The notes: generated by a model from the sequence alone, not told the origin. A stretch of 21,875 bases of DNA from an uncultured Subdoligranulum sp. (GCF_937890665.1 NZ_CALADU010000037.1:1-21875); one strand, 5' to 3'; positions 1 through 8,157 are shown, counted from the first letter of the stretch. Translations and numbers: made by a program.

Positions 1-1
1 G

Positions 2-1273
2 CAAGACCCAGACAAGCTCATGGCGCGCCTGTTCAAAGCCACCCCGTTAGAGGACAGCTTTGCCTGCAACTTCAATGTACTGATTGCCGGTCAGCCCAAA
101 GTTCTGGGTGTACGGGACATTTTGTTGGAATGGATCGCCTTCCGTGCGGAATGTGTACGCCGCCGCACCTACTATGACTTGCAGGGCAAGCAAAAGCGGC
201 TGCACCTGTTGCAGGGCTTGAAGGCCATCCTGTTGGACATCGACAAGGCCATCGAGATCGTGCGCAACACCGCCGAAGAGGCCGAGGTCGTTCCCAACTT
301 GATGATCGGGTTTGGCATTGATGAGGTGCAAGCCGAATATGTGGCGGAAATCAAACTGCGTCATCTGAACCGGGAGTACATCCTCAAACGCACCGCTGAA
401 ATTGAGGAACTGGAGGAGGCTATTGCCGACCTGCAGGACGTGCTGAAGCGGCCGGCGAGGATCAACAAAATCATTATGACGGAGTTGGCGGATGTTGCCA
501 AAAAATATGGCAAACCCCGTCGCTGCGAGATTTTATACGAAGTTCCTGCCAACGAAGCCGAGGAACCGGAGCAGCAGATTCCCGATTACCCGGTCCATCT
601 GTTTTTCACAAAGGATGGTTACTTTAAGAAGATCACCCCGCAGAGCTTGCGCATGAGCGGCGAGCAGAAGCTTAAAGATGGCGACGAGGTACTGTTTACC
701 TGCGAAAGCACCAACAGCGTGGAGCTGCTCTTCTTCACCAACCATCATCAGGTTTACAAATCTCATGCGTATGACTTTGGCGACAGCAAAGCCAGTGTCT
801 TGGGCGATTATGTAGCCTCCTCGTTGGGGATGGACGAAGGCGAGGTCCCCCTGTACATGGTGGTCACATCGGACTACAAGGGCTGGATGCTTTTCTTCTT
901 CCAGAACGGCAAGTGTGCCAAGGTCCCCTTGCGCAGCTATGAAACCAAACAAAACCGTCGGAAGCTGCTGAAGGCGTACAGCGACAAAGCAGAGCTCGCT
1001 TGCATGCGTTACCTGCCGGAAGAGACCGAACTGGCGATTTTCACCACCAACAACCGTCTGTTACTGGCCGGCAGCGCCCTGATTCCCGAAAAAACTACCC
1101 GAGATACCGCTGGTGTCAATGTGGTAGCGTTGAAGAAGAACGCCCGTATTGCTCGGGTAACCCTTTCCTCCGGGCTGGAGCTGGCCGAAGCACACCGTTA
1201 TCGCGTGCGCACTTTGCCTGCAGCGGGCGCCATCCTAAGAGCAGACGACAGCATGGAACAACTGACGTTATAA
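2..1273 (+). CDS. parC: DNA topoisomerase IV (or gyrase-like) subunit A, 5'-truncated
   Basis: This is the C-terminal 423 residues of a type IIA topoisomerase A subunit, which breaks and rejoins DNA and works with a ParE/GyrB ATPase subunit. The window begins inside the gene; the frame is open from base 2, so the ATG at base 20 is internal. The run from ATPLEDSF through VLGVRDILLEWI and RAECVRRRTYYDL is the usual stretch at the end of the breakage-reunion domain, followed by the coiled-coil hairpin (IEIVRNTAEEAE, LKRTAEIEELEE). After about residue 190 come beta-pinwheel-like blades (YFKKITPQSLRMS; GWMLFFFQNGKCAKVPLRSYE). I see no clear GyrA box (QRRGGKG), only a weak QNRRKL stretch, which favours ParC over GyrA. 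The catalytic tyrosine lies upstream of the window. The family is certain; ParC rather than a second GyrA-like protein is an inference. Confidence 0.88.
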   Translation, partial: QDPDKLMARLFKATPLEDSFACNFNVLIAGQPKVLGVRDILLEWIAFRAECVRRRTYYDLQGKQKRLHLLQGLKAILLDIDKAIEIVRNTAEEAEVVPNLMIGFGIDEVQAEYVAEIKLRHLNREYILKRTAEIEELEEAIADLQDVLKRPARINKIIMTELADVAKKYGKPRRCEILYEVPANEAEEPEQQIPDYPVHLFFTKDGYFKKITPQSLRMSGEQKLKDGDEVLFTCESTNSVELLFFTNHHQVYKSHAYDFGDSKASVLGDYVASSLGMDEGEVPLYMVVTSDYKGWMLFFFQNGKCAKVPLRSYETKQNRRKLLKAYSDKAELACMRYLPEETELAIFTTNNRLLLAGSALIPEKTTRDTAGVNVVALKKNARIARVTLSSGLELAEAHRYRVRTLPAAGAILRADDSMEQLTL

Positions 1274-1301
1274 CGCGCTCTGTTTTCTCCTATTTCAAAA
1301 T

Positions 1302-1372
1302 AAAAAGCCCCCTCGGGGCACTGTGCAGTATCCGTAAAAACGGACTTATCAGTGTTCTGAAGGGGCTTTTTT
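1302..1372. terminator. Bidirectional terminator between parC and methyltransferase gene
   Basis: AAAAAGCCCC (1302-1311) pairs with GGGGCTTTTT (1362-1371), closing a long stem. Inside it CACTG (1319-1323) can pair with CAGTG (1350-1354), and TCCGT/ACGGA (1331-1344) forms an inner hairpin. On the minus strand a shorter hairpin, GCCCC-GAG-GGGGC followed by TTTTTATTTT, is a complete intrinsic terminator by itself. It lies between convergent genes and probably ends both. Confidence 0.85.
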
Positions 1373-1388
1373 GTGTATTTTTCGAGAA

Positions 1389-2126
1389 TCAGGATTCGTT
1401 TTTCCGGGCCGAGATCAGCAGCATCATTGGACGGCGCCATTCTTCCTGCATGCCGGGCAGATCCCGCATGGACTCCGGCGGCTGCGGCTCCACTACGTGC
1501 TGCAAAACAAAACCTTGTTGCAGCAGCGTTTCCAGATAGGTCGTTAGTGTCCTATGATATTTGGTCACTGCCTCCCCCAAAAAGATTGCCTGACGGGGAC
1601 CTTCCTCAAAATAGCGGTCTACCGGGAAATGCAAGATCTTTCCATCCGGGGCATAGTACCAATCCTGTGTACCATAGGCGGTAAAGACCGGGTGCTCGGT
1701 GGAAAAGATCAGCTCTCCACCGGGAATGAGCCATTGGGCGATCTTTTGCACCATCTGCTCGAAATCTCTCACATAGTGAAACGCCAAAGAGCTGAGAATC
1801 ACATCAAAACTTTCAGGGGCAAAGTTCAGATCCTCCATGGCGGCACAGCGGTACTCCACGTTGGGCATCGGATTCCGGGCATGAGCCACATCCAGCATTT
1901 TGTGGGAGATGTCGGTCCCCAATACCCATGCTGCCCCCTGTTCGGCAGCATAGCGGCAGTGCCAGCCATACCCACATCCCAAATCCAATACCCGCTTACC
2001 GGTAAAATCCGGCAGCAACTTTTGCAGTTCCGGCCATTCCCCCGCCGCCTGCAGTCCTTGCCGGGAACGGTCCATCTGGCTGTATTTATCAAAAAAGATT
2101 TTCTCGTCGTATTTATTTTCTTTCAT
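1389..2126 (-). CDS. Class I SAM-dependent methyltransferase, substrate unknown
   Basis: This is a 245-residue soluble class I methyltransferase. Motif I is at residues 46-54 (VLDLGCGYG) and binds S-adenosylmethionine. TDIS at 71-74 supplies the acidic residue for the ribose hydroxyls, and FDVILSSLAFHYV at 107-119 is the region equivalent to motif IV. The order matches the Methyltransf_11/25 type usually called 'class I SAM-dependent methyltransferase'. The ATG at 2126 has a GGGAGG ribosome binding site about 8 bases upstream, and an adequate sigma-A promoter lies about 30 bases further up. The gene is monocistronic and convergent with parC. No neighbour suggests a substrate; a small molecule is more likely than RNA or DNA because no recognition domain is attached. 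Family assignment is firm, function open. Confidence 0.88.
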   Translation of the reverse strand: MKENKYDEKIFFDKYSQMDRSRQGLQAAGEWPELQKLLPDFTGKRVLDLGCGYGWHCRYAAEQGAAWVLGTDISHKMLDVAHARNPMPNVEYRCAAMEDLNFAPESFDVILSSLAFHYVRDFEQMVQKIAQWLIPGGELIFSTEHPVFTAYGTQDWYYAPDGKILHFPVDRYFEEGPRQAIFLGEAVTKYHRTLTTYLETLLQQGFVLQHVVEPQPPESMRDLPGMQEEWRRPMMLLISARKNES

Positions 2127-2155
2127 AGCAGGTTCCTCCCATGCAAATTTCCTGT

Positions 2156-2185
2156 ATCATAGGTAATCCACATGGGCACCTGCAA
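2156..2185 (-). promoter_or_regulatory. Predicted sigma-A promoter of the methyltransferase gene
   Basis: On the minus strand, -35 TTGCAG (2185-2180) and -10 TATGAT (2161-2156) are separated by 18 bases. Initiation would be expected about 20 bases before the GGGAGG ribosome binding site of the gene at 2126. Confidence 0.5.
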
Positions 2186-2230
2186 TTTTCTGGCCGAGAA
2201 TACCGTATCGCAAGCTCTCTTTCCCCCTTT

Positions 2231-2247
2231 TGTGCCAACTTGGCGCA
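2231..2247. repeat. 17-bp dyad between pgm terminator and methyltransferase promoter
   Basis: TGTGCCAACTTGGCGCA is a nearly perfect dyad, 7 of 8 base pairs around a central C. It lies just downstream of the phosphohexomutase terminator and about 45 bases upstream of the -35 box of the methyltransferase. Possible operator; no known site assigned. Confidence 0.3.
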
Positions 2248-2248
2248 G

Positions 2249-2293
2249 AAAAATCCCCGCAGACCCGGAAATTTACGCAGGACCTGCGGGGAA
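2249..2293 (-). terminator. Intrinsic terminator of the phosphohexomutase gene
   Basis: Reading the minus strand, CCCCGCAG (2291-2284) pairs with CTGCGGGG (2262-2255) across a 21-base loop and is followed by ATTTTTC. It begins about 18 bases after the stop codon of the gene ending at 2309. Confidence 0.85.
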
Positions 2294-2308
2294 ATTCATG
2301 GTAACGAA

Positions 2309-3991
2309 TTAGGCCAGCAACGGCTTGCAGGCTTCAGCCAGTTTGTCTTTCTGGGCCTGAGCCTCAGCCAGATCCTTGCCCTTGGTGGTAAAGTAGGTCT
2401 TGATCTTCGGCTCTGTGCCGGAAGGACGCACCACCACCGTAGCACCGCTTTCCAGCGTGTAAATCAGCACGTTGGCTGCGGGCAACCCGGTCTCCTCGGA
2501 TTTTTCGTAGTCCACAACCTTAACCACTGCATCGCCGTCAAAATCCTTCGGCGGGTTGGCGCGCAGGTTGGACATGATACCCGCCATCTTGTCCATGCCG
2601 GACAGACCGGGGAACTCGAAACTGTCCACCTTGTTCAGGTAACGACCGTACTGTGCATAGATGCGCTCCAGTTCTTCCTTGATGGAGGAACCCTGTGCAC
2701 GATAGTAAGCAGCCATTTCGCAGATCAGCATGGAACCGATAATGGCATCCTTATCCCGCACATAGGGGCCGGCCAGATAACCATAGCTCTCCTCAAAACC
2801 AAAGATAAAGCGATCCACTTCACCGGCAGCTTCCAGTTTGGCGATCTGATCACCGATCCACTTAAAGCCGGTGAGTACATTACGGCATTCCACACCATAG
2901 TGCTCGGCCACTTTATCCGCCAACGGGGTGGAAACAATGGACTTGCACATAACGGCATTCTTAGGCATAGTGCCCTGCTCGATACGACCTGCGCAGATGT
3001 AGTCCAACAGCAGTACGCCTACCTCGTTACCGGAGAGCAACTCATAGCTGCCATCCTTGCACTTGACGGCAATGCCCACGCGGTCGGCATCGGGGTCGGT
3101 AGCCAGCATCAGATCGGCACCAGACTTTTCGGCCAATTCCAGTCCCAGACGCAGTGCCTCGAAGATTTCGGGGTTGGGGTACGGGCAGGTGGGGAAATTG
3201 CCATCGGGGTCTTTCTGCTCTGGCACAATCGTAATATCCGTGATGCCAATATCCTTGAGCACATGGGTAACGGGCACCAAGCCAGAACCATTCAACGGGC
3301 TGTAAACCAATTTCAAGCCAGCCGTTTTGCAGATGCCCGGACGGATAGAACGAGCTTCGATGGCTTCGTACAAAGCGTTGATGCAGTCATCGCCCACATA
3401 CTCAATGAGCCCCTGTGCCATCCCCTCCTCAAAAGAGATCAGCTTTGCACCGGTGAGAATATCGGTCTTTTGAATTTCGGCATACACAATATCGGCAGCC
3501 TCATCAGTCATCTGGCAGCCATCCGGTCCATATGCCTTATAGCCATTATACTTGGCCGGGTTGTGGCTGGCCGTGACCATAATGCCGGCGTTGCATTTAT
3601 AGTACCGTGTCGCAAAGGAAAGTGCCGGCACAGGCATCAGTGCTTTGTAAATACGAACCTTAATGCCGTTGGCCACCAGCACCTGTGCCGCCGTACGGGC
3701 AAACAGATCGCTCTTGATACGGCTATCGTAGCTGATGGCCACGGTCTGGGTACCGCCTTGCGTCTTGACCCAGTTAGCCAAGCCCTGCGTAGCCTGCCGC
3801 ACCACATAAATGTTCATACGGTTGGTGCCAGCACCGATCACGCCGCGCAAGCCCGCAGTGCCGAATTTCAGGGCTACTGCAAAACGATCCTGAATTGCTG
3901 CGTCGTCCCCTTTAACACTTTCCAGTTCCGGCTTCAAGTCGGGATCATCCAAGTCGGCTGCCAGCCAACGTTCGTACATATCCTGATACAT
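2309..3991 (-). CDS. Phosphoglucomutase / phosphomannomutase (alpha-D-phosphohexomutase)
   Basis: A 560-residue cytoplasmic enzyme that interconverts hexose 1- and 6-phosphates, feeding glycolysis and sugar-nucleotide synthesis. All four family loops are present: the catalytic phosphoserine loop TASHNP at 140-145 (Ser142), the magnesium loop DPDADR at 299-304, the sugar-binding loop GFEESYG at 398-404, and the phosphate-binding loop RPSGTEPK at 522-529. The length fits the long PGM/PMM group (PgcA-like, PGM2-like) rather than the roughly 450-residue GlmM group. I start it at the ATG at 3991 (MYQDMYERW); the open frame continues upstream to a TTG at 4066, but that extension lies across the promoter. 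The gene stands alone, with a consensus promoter upstream and a terminator downstream, which suggests constitutive strong expression. Glucose versus mannose preference cannot be read from the sequence. Confidence 0.93.
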   Translation of the reverse strand: MYQDMYERWLAADLDDPDLKPELESVKGDDAAIQDRFAVALKFGTAGLRGVIGAGTNRMNIYVVRQATQGLANWVKTQGGTQTVAISYDSRIKSDLFARTAAQVLVANGIKVRIYKALMPVPALSFATRYYKCNAGIMVTASHNPAKYNGYKAYGPDGCQMTDEAADIVYAEIQKTDILTGAKLISFEEGMAQGLIEYVGDDCINALYEAIEARSIRPGICKTAGLKLVYSPLNGSGLVPVTHVLKDIGITDITIVPEQKDPDGNFPTCPYPNPEIFEALRLGLELAEKSGADLMLATDPDADRVGIAVKCKDGSYELLSGNEVGVLLLDYICAGRIEQGTMPKNAVMCKSIVSTPLADKVAEHYGVECRNVLTGFKWIGDQIAKLEAAGEVDRFIFGFEESYGYLAGPYVRDKDAIIGSMLICEMAAYYRAQGSSIKEELERIYAQYGRYLNKVDSFEFPGLSGMDKMAGIMSNLRANPPKDFDGDAVVKVVDYEKSEETGLPAANVLIYTLESGATVVVRPSGTEPKIKTYFTTKGKDLAEAQAQKDKLAEACKPLLA

Positions 3992-4037
3992 AAGTATACA
4001 CCTACACTTTCCATTTAAATGCTGTAAGCATATACTA

Positions 4038-4066
4038 AATATACCAACCCAGAGCGTCGGTGTCAA
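4038..4066 (-). promoter_or_regulatory. Strong sigma-A promoter of the phosphohexomutase gene
   Basis: On the minus strand, TTGACA (4066-4061) and TATATT (4043-4038) are separated by exactly 17 bases, a perfect -35 and a near-perfect -10. The predicted transcript start is about 40 bases before the ATG at 3991. Confidence 0.88.
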
Positions 4067-4107
4067 TCAAATTTTGGTTAAAATAGCCTGTTTTTCTATC
4101 CATCTGC

Positions 4108-4136
4108 TTGTGCAACGGATCACAGCGCGGTATACT
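4108..4136 (+). promoter_or_regulatory. Sigma-A promoter of comM
   Basis: TTGTGC (4108-4113) and TATACT (4131-4136) are separated by 17 bases, placed about 34 bases before the comM ATG at 4170. It is divergent from the phosphohexomutase promoter, with the two -35 boxes about 40 bases apart. Confidence 0.75.
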
Positions 4137-4169
4137 GGACCTAGAACAGAAACCGCGGGAGGGCAGTAT

Positions 4170-5699
4170 ATGTATGCAAAGGTGACAAGTCTGGGCGTTA
4201 CCGGGCTAGCCGGCTATCTGGTACAAGTAGAAACGGATCTTTCGGGCGGACTGCCTCAATTTAATCTGGTAGGCCTGCCGGATTCTGCCGTAAAAGAGAG
4301 CAGTGAACGGGTACGCAGCGCTGTAAAAAATTTGCACTATCAATGGCCGCCCAGCCGTATCACCGTCAATCTAGCCCCCGCCGATGTGCGTAAAACCGGA
4401 CCGGTGTATGACCTACCTGTGTTTATTGGGATCTTAGCCGCACAAGGAAAAGTCCCATCCCCCAGCCCCGAGCGCGCCTTCTTGGGGGAACTGGGACTGG
4501 ACGGCACACTGCGCCCGGTAACCGGAGTACTGCCCATGGCATTAACGGCCGCGCAGCAAGGTGTGAAGGAATTGTTTTTGCCTGCCGAAAATGCCGCCGA
4601 AGCTGCTGTTGCAGAAGGGTTAACCGTCTATCCCGCTCGTAACGCGCAAGAAGTGGTCCTGCACCTTTGCGGAGCCGAACCGCTAGCCCCCGCCCACATC
4701 GACGGTTACGATGAAAATGGCGTGTGGCTAGGCCCCGACTTAGCTGACGTGCGGGGGCAAAGTGAAGCGCGTCGTGCCTTGGAGGTTGCGGCTGCCGGCG
4801 GCCACAACTTGCTGTTGGTTGGGCCACCTGGCACTGGCAAAAGCATGCTGGCAAAACGTCTGCCCGGCATTTTGCCGCCCCTGACCTATGAGGAAGCGCT
4901 GGAAACCAGTGCGGTCTATTCGGTGGCGGGGCTTTTGCGGGGCAGCCATGGACTGATCAAGACCCGCCCGTTCCGTAGTCCCCACCACAGTGTCAGCGCC
5001 ACCGCCATTGTGGGAGGCGGCAGTATGCCCCGCCCCGGCGAGGTCAGCCTTGCCCACAACGGCGTATTGTTTTTGGACGAATTGCCGGAATTTTCTCGCG
5101 ACACACTTGAAGTCTTGCGCCAGCCCTTGGAAGACGGTATCGTTACGGTCAGTCGCGTACATGGAACGGCTTCCTACCCCTGCAAGTTTATGTTGGTAGC
5201 TGCCATGAATCCCTGCAAGTGTGGGTATCTGGGCCATCCTACCCGGGAATGCACCTGTACGCCCAGTGCCATTGAGCAATACCGGCGCCGCATTTCCGGG
5301 CCGTTGTTGGATCGGATCGACCTGCATGTGGAGGCACTGCCCATAGAATATGAAGATCTGGCCGCCGAAACCGGTGGGGAATCCAGCGTGGTCGTACGGG
5401 CCCGTGTCATCGCCGCACGAAAAGTGCAGCAAGAGCGGTACCGCCCCCTGCCCGGTGTGCGATGCAACGCCCAACTGCCCGGCAGTGCGTTGCGGCGCTA
5501 CTGTCCCATGACTGCCACCGCCGAAAAGATCCTGCGCGGTGCCTTTGAAAGACTTGGTTACAGTGCCCGCGCCTATGACCGCATTTTGCGGGTCGCCCGC
5601 ACCGTGGCCGATTTGGATGGCAGTGAAGTGCTGGACGCTGCCCATCTTTCCGAGGCACTGCAGTATCGCAGCCTAGATCGAAAATTCCGTTCCCGATAA
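4170..5699 (+). CDS. comM: ComM/YifB family Mg-chelatase-like AAA+ ATPase
   Basis: A 509-residue AAA+ protein of the YifB/ComM family. ComM of naturally transformable Gram-negative bacteria is a hexameric helicase that promotes branch migration during integration of transforming DNA; the role in clostridia is untested. The N-terminal ChlI-like S5-fold domain spans about residues 1-170 (LVGLPDSAVKESSERVRSA). The ATPase core has Walker A GPPGTGKS at 218-225 and Walker B LFLDE at 300-304. A Cys cluster typical of the family (C349, C351, C361, C363) follows, then the helical Mg_chelatase_C domain to the end. Length is standard for the family. The start at 4170 is set by GGGAGGG at 4157-4163 and by the promoter at 4108-4136; the frame is open further upstream, but that part would precede transcription. 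dprA, a common companion, is not adjacent here. Confidence 0.93.
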   Translation: MYAKVTSLGVTGLAGYLVQVETDLSGGLPQFNLVGLPDSAVKESSERVRSAVKNLHYQWPPSRITVNLAPADVRKTGPVYDLPVFIGILAAQGKVPSPSPERAFLGELGLDGTLRPVTGVLPMALTAAQQGVKELFLPAENAAEAAVAEGLTVYPARNAQEVVLHLCGAEPLAPAHIDGYDENGVWLGPDLADVRGQSEARRALEVAAAGGHNLLLVGPPGTGKSMLAKRLPGILPPLTYEEALETSAVYSVAGLLRGSHGLIKTRPFRSPHHSVSATAIVGGGSMPRPGEVSLAHNGVLFLDELPEFSRDTLEVLRQPLEDGIVTVSRVHGTASYPCKFMLVAAMNPCKCGYLGHPTRECTCTPSAIEQYRRRISGPLLDRIDLHVEALPIEYEDLAAETGGESSVVVRARVIAARKVQQERYRPLPGVRCNAQLPGSALRRYCPMTATAEKILRGAFERLGYSARAYDRILRVARTVADLDGSEVLDAAHLSEALQYRSLDRKFRSR

Positions 5700-5703
5700 A
5701 AAG

Positions 5704-5735
5704 CGCCGCACGGCTGTTTGCCGTGCGGCGTTTCG
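5704..5735. terminator. Bidirectional terminator between comM and glycosyltransferase gene
   Basis: An 11-bp perfect stem, CGCCGCACGGC (5704-5714) with GCCGTGCGGCG (5720-5730), with a 5-base loop. It is followed by TTTCGCTT on the plus strand and CTTTTT on the minus strand, so it can serve both convergent genes. Confidence 0.88.
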
Positions 5736-5736
5736 C

Positions 5737-6795
5737 TTATTTTTGTTGCTGCAGTACATCCAACAGGGCTTGTGCGCTCTTCTTCCAGCTATAACGCGCC
5801 AGAAGCAAGGCGGCATCCTGTTTCGGGGACGTAGCATCGTCCACATAGCCGTGATTGGTTTTTAGGTCAATGTAGCCCGCACAATCGCCATAGACTTCCC
5901 GCATACAGGGGGTATCGCTGACAAGGATTCGAGGCGCCCCGCAAGCCACCGCCTCCAGCGGCGGAATCCCAAAGCCTTCGTACAAGGTAGGAAACAGAAA
6001 GGCTTTGCAATGGTGCATTAACGCTTTGGCTTCTCCGTCGGACACATAACCAAGGTACACCGCATTGGGCAAGTCTGCCAATCCCAGCCTTTTTGCTTCC
6101 TCTGTCAAACTGCCGCCCCCCGCGATAGCAAAAACAGCATCCGGTTTGTTTTTCGCAGCCCGCAGCACCCACGGAAAGTTTTTGTTTTTCAGCAGATTGG
6201 CCATACTGAAATAGTACTCGCCACGGCGCAGTTGCGACACTTTGGCAAAGATCCGCTCATCAGGCGCAATGCGCTGCATTTGCTGCCAGGCATTGTATAC
6301 CACCGAGATGCGCTCCGGTGCTACGCCATAATACCGGGTAATTTCACGTTTCGAAAATTCCGAAACGGTGATAATATGCTGGGCCGCATGAGCAATCCGG
6401 CGGTACTGCAGGCGATGCCACGCCGCACTAAGCCGGCCCCGCAGATCGGTATAAAAATCCGGTCGCGCTCGATAGCAAACATCATGTACCACCGCAATTC
6501 CCTGAAATCCGAAAACAGGGATCACATTGCAGGTAGCCAGTCCCTTGGCGCCACGATATTTCAAGTAGGCCGGATAATCCCACTGCTGCCACGCCAGACC
6601 GGTTCTTGTACCAAAAGTGACGGTTTTAATATTCTGGTACACCGGTGCGCGCACGCCGGGTGGTGTGACTACCTCCACCATGCCGGAGGAAACCAGCCCG
6701 TCCAGTGCCGACAACAATTCGATGGAATAGCGCTGGATGCCCGAGATACGCTGCCCAAAAAAGGAACCGTCCACGGCCCATACTGTTTGTTCCAT
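5737..6795 (-). CDS. GT4-family glycosyltransferase
   Basis: A 352-residue GT-B fold, retaining glycosyltransferase of family GT4. The C-terminal domain carries the family signature EGFGIPPLEAVACGAP at about 273-288, with the E-x7-E pair E273/E281 that contacts the nucleotide sugar. FSMANLLKNKNFPWVLRAA at about 196-214 is the usual first strand and helix of that domain, and HIITVSEFSKREI at 140-152 ends the acceptor domain. No membrane segment is apparent, so it acts in the cytoplasm or at the inner membrane face. I choose the ATG at 6795, preceded by AGGGAAG; the open frame extends to 6924, but that part overlaps the end of the nagZ-like gene. The gap after that gene is 22 bases, so they are probably cotranscribed. 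Donor and acceptor are unknown; capsule, teichoic acid or glycolipid synthesis are all possible. Confidence 0.87.
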   Translation of the reverse strand: MEQTVWAVDGSFFGQRISGIQRYSIELLSALDGLVSSGMVEVVTPPGVRAPVYQNIKTVTFGTRTGLAWQQWDYPAYLKYRGAKGLATCNVIPVFGFQGIAVVHDVCYRARPDFYTDLRGRLSAAWHRLQYRRIAHAAQHIITVSEFSKREITRYYGVAPERISVVYNAWQQMQRIAPDERIFAKVSQLRRGEYYFSMANLLKNKNFPWVLRAAKNKPDAVFAIAGGGSLTEEAKRLGLADLPNAVYLGYVSDGEAKALMHHCKAFLFPTLYEGFGIPPLEAVACGAPRILVSDTPCMREVYGDCAGYIDLKTNHGYVDDATSPKQDAALLLARYSWKKSAQALLDVLQQQK

Positions 6796-6817
6796 ACTCT
6801 TCCCTGCCATTCTGCGG

Positions 6818-8050
6818 TCATAGGCCCGCATATTGTTGTTTATAACGCAAAATCCGCGCCACGCTATCGTCCAGACGTTGTTCGCTGATTTGGCCGCTTT
6901 GCACAGCTTCCCAAACCGCCTCAAACGCCGCTTCCAGCCCTTGTGGCATCAGCAGCAGATCGCAGCCCGCTTGCAGTGCCAACACGGCGGCTTCCTCTGG
7001 TGTGTAGGTTTTCGTAATCGCTCCCATCGACAGCGAGTCGGTAATCACCAGCACATCTTCTTCTGGCAGAAGGTCTTCGCGCAGCAACTCGGTCACCACC
7101 CCATAGGAAAGCGACGCGGGTTCTTCCTCACTGCTCAGCGCCGGTGCCGCAATATGTCCCACCATAATCGCATGGGGGCCAATGCCGTCCGAACCTTCTG
7201 TGGGCAGCAAAAACGGTAAAAATTCACAGTCCATCATTTCTTCTCGGGTACGCTGGGTATAGGCCAGTCCACTGTGACTGTCCTCTGCGGTATCGCCATG
7301 TCCCGGGAAATGTTTAAGGGTTGGCAGAATACCTTCTTCCTGCAAGCCCTGCGCCATAGCGCCCGCCATCGCTGCCGTCGTTGCGGCATCCTGCGAAAAA
7401 GCCCTTGTCCCTATAACGGTATTGGCCGGGTTGGTGTACACATCCGCCACCGGCGCGAAATCCATGGTAAAGCCGTATTCTCGCAGATAGGCCCCAATGG
7501 TCCGCCCCATCTGCCGGGCAGCTTCCGGGTCGCCAGTAGCCCCTACTGCCGCTGCGCTATCATATTGGGGCAGCGTAAACCCCGGATGGTTGGCCAAACG
7601 CGCCACCGCCCCACCTTCTTCATCCACAGCAATCAGCAGAGGAATCTTACTGGCTGCCTGCAAGTCCGCATTGAACTGGGTGAGCTGCGCCGGATCGGTA
7701 ATATTTTTACCGAATTGACAGATGCCTCCCACCGGATAGGTTTGCAGCGTCTGCCGCATCACATCGCTGAGATGGGTAACCCCTTCCCCGTTCTCATCGT
7801 CAATCTGTTGTTGAGACAGTGTGGGGTCTAAGGCATCGGGACGTACAATAAAAAGCTGGCCTACTTTCTCCCGCAAAGTCATTTTTTGCAAAAGCTGCTC
7901 AACGGAATCCTGCGACGCGCTTTCCGCTTGGGTCGGCTGCGGTGTTGGCTGTACCTGCACCTCTGCCTCGGTCCCCTTTTGTGTACAGCCGCATAGCAAG
8001 AGCGGCGCCAATAAAGCGCACAGTACCCGTTTGGATGCTTGCCTGATCAT
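6818..8050 (-). CDS. nagZ: Lipoprotein beta-N-acetylhexosaminidase (GH3, NagZ-like)
   Basis: A 410-residue GH3 glycosidase expected to remove N-acetylglucosamine from muropeptides or related glycans. The N terminus is a lipoprotein signal with lipobox L19-C20-G21-C22, so the enzyme should be anchored outside the membrane after a Pro/Gln-rich linker (about 27-48). The family signature KHFPGHGDTAEDSH at 246-259 contains the His/Asp pair characteristic of NagZ-type enzymes, and ITDSLSMG at 336-343 contains the predicted nucleophile D338. EEGG at 144-147 and the TIM-barrel order fit the family. This resembles Bacillus YbbD/NagZ, which is also extracellular, though I see no second C-terminal domain of the kind in the longer Bacillus enzyme. 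A strong promoter lies directly upstream and the GT4 gene follows at 22 bases. Confidence 0.92.
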   Translation of the reverse strand: MIRQASKRVLCALLAPLLLCGCTQKGTEAEVQVQPTPQPTQAESASQDSVEQLLQKMTLREKVGQLFIVRPDALDPTLSQQQIDDENGEGVTHLSDVMRQTLQTYPVGGICQFGKNITDPAQLTQFNADLQAASKIPLLIAVDEEGGAVARLANHPGFTLPQYDSAAAVGATGDPEAARQMGRTIGAYLREYGFTMDFAPVADVYTNPANTVIGTRAFSQDAATTAAMAGAMAQGLQEEGILPTLKHFPGHGDTAEDSHSGLAYTQRTREEMMDCEFLPFLLPTEGSDGIGPHAIMVGHIAAPALSSEEEPASLSYGVVTELLREDLLPEEDVLVITDSLSMGAITKTYTPEEAAVLALQAGCDLLLMPQGLEAAFEAVWEAVQSGQISEQRLDDSVARILRYKQQYAGL

Positions 8051-8073
8051 CGCCCCGCCCCCTTTTCCTTGCC

Positions 8074-8102
8074 ATTATACCATGCACCGATACGCAGGGC
8101 AA
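8074..8102 (-). promoter_or_regulatory. Sigma-A promoter (extended -10) of the nagZ-like gene
   Basis: On the minus strand, TTGCCC (8102-8097) and TATAAT (8079-8074) are 17 bases apart, with TGG before the -10 giving an extended -10. The leader would be only about 17-20 bases, reaching an AAAGGGGG ribosome binding site before the ATG at 8050. Confidence 0.85.
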
Positions 8103-8118
8103 GCTGCCGCCGCATTCC

Positions 8119-8154
8119 CAAAACAGGCCCCCGTCCCGGAGGACGAAGGCCTGT
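8119..8154 (-). terminator. Terminator of the GldA/F/G-type ABC operon
   Basis: Minus-strand ACAGGCC (8154-8148) pairs with GGCCTGT (8129-8123), with CGTCC/GGACG inside, followed by a modest TTTTGGG tract. It starts within a few bases of the stop of the DUF4340-like gene, the last gene of the operon. Confidence 0.7.
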
Positions 8155-8157
8155 TGC

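Noticed and set aside
2141..4018. A 625-codon open frame on the plus strand opposite the phosphohexomutase gene
   Set aside because: It mirrors the real gene, carries no recognisable domain, is rich in His/Cys/Gln as antisense frames of this codon usage are, and runs through the pgm terminator region.
4740..5645. A 301-codon minus-strand open frame inside comM
   Set aside because: comM is complete with all family motifs; the antisense product shows only low-complexity Gly/Ala/His composition and no domain.
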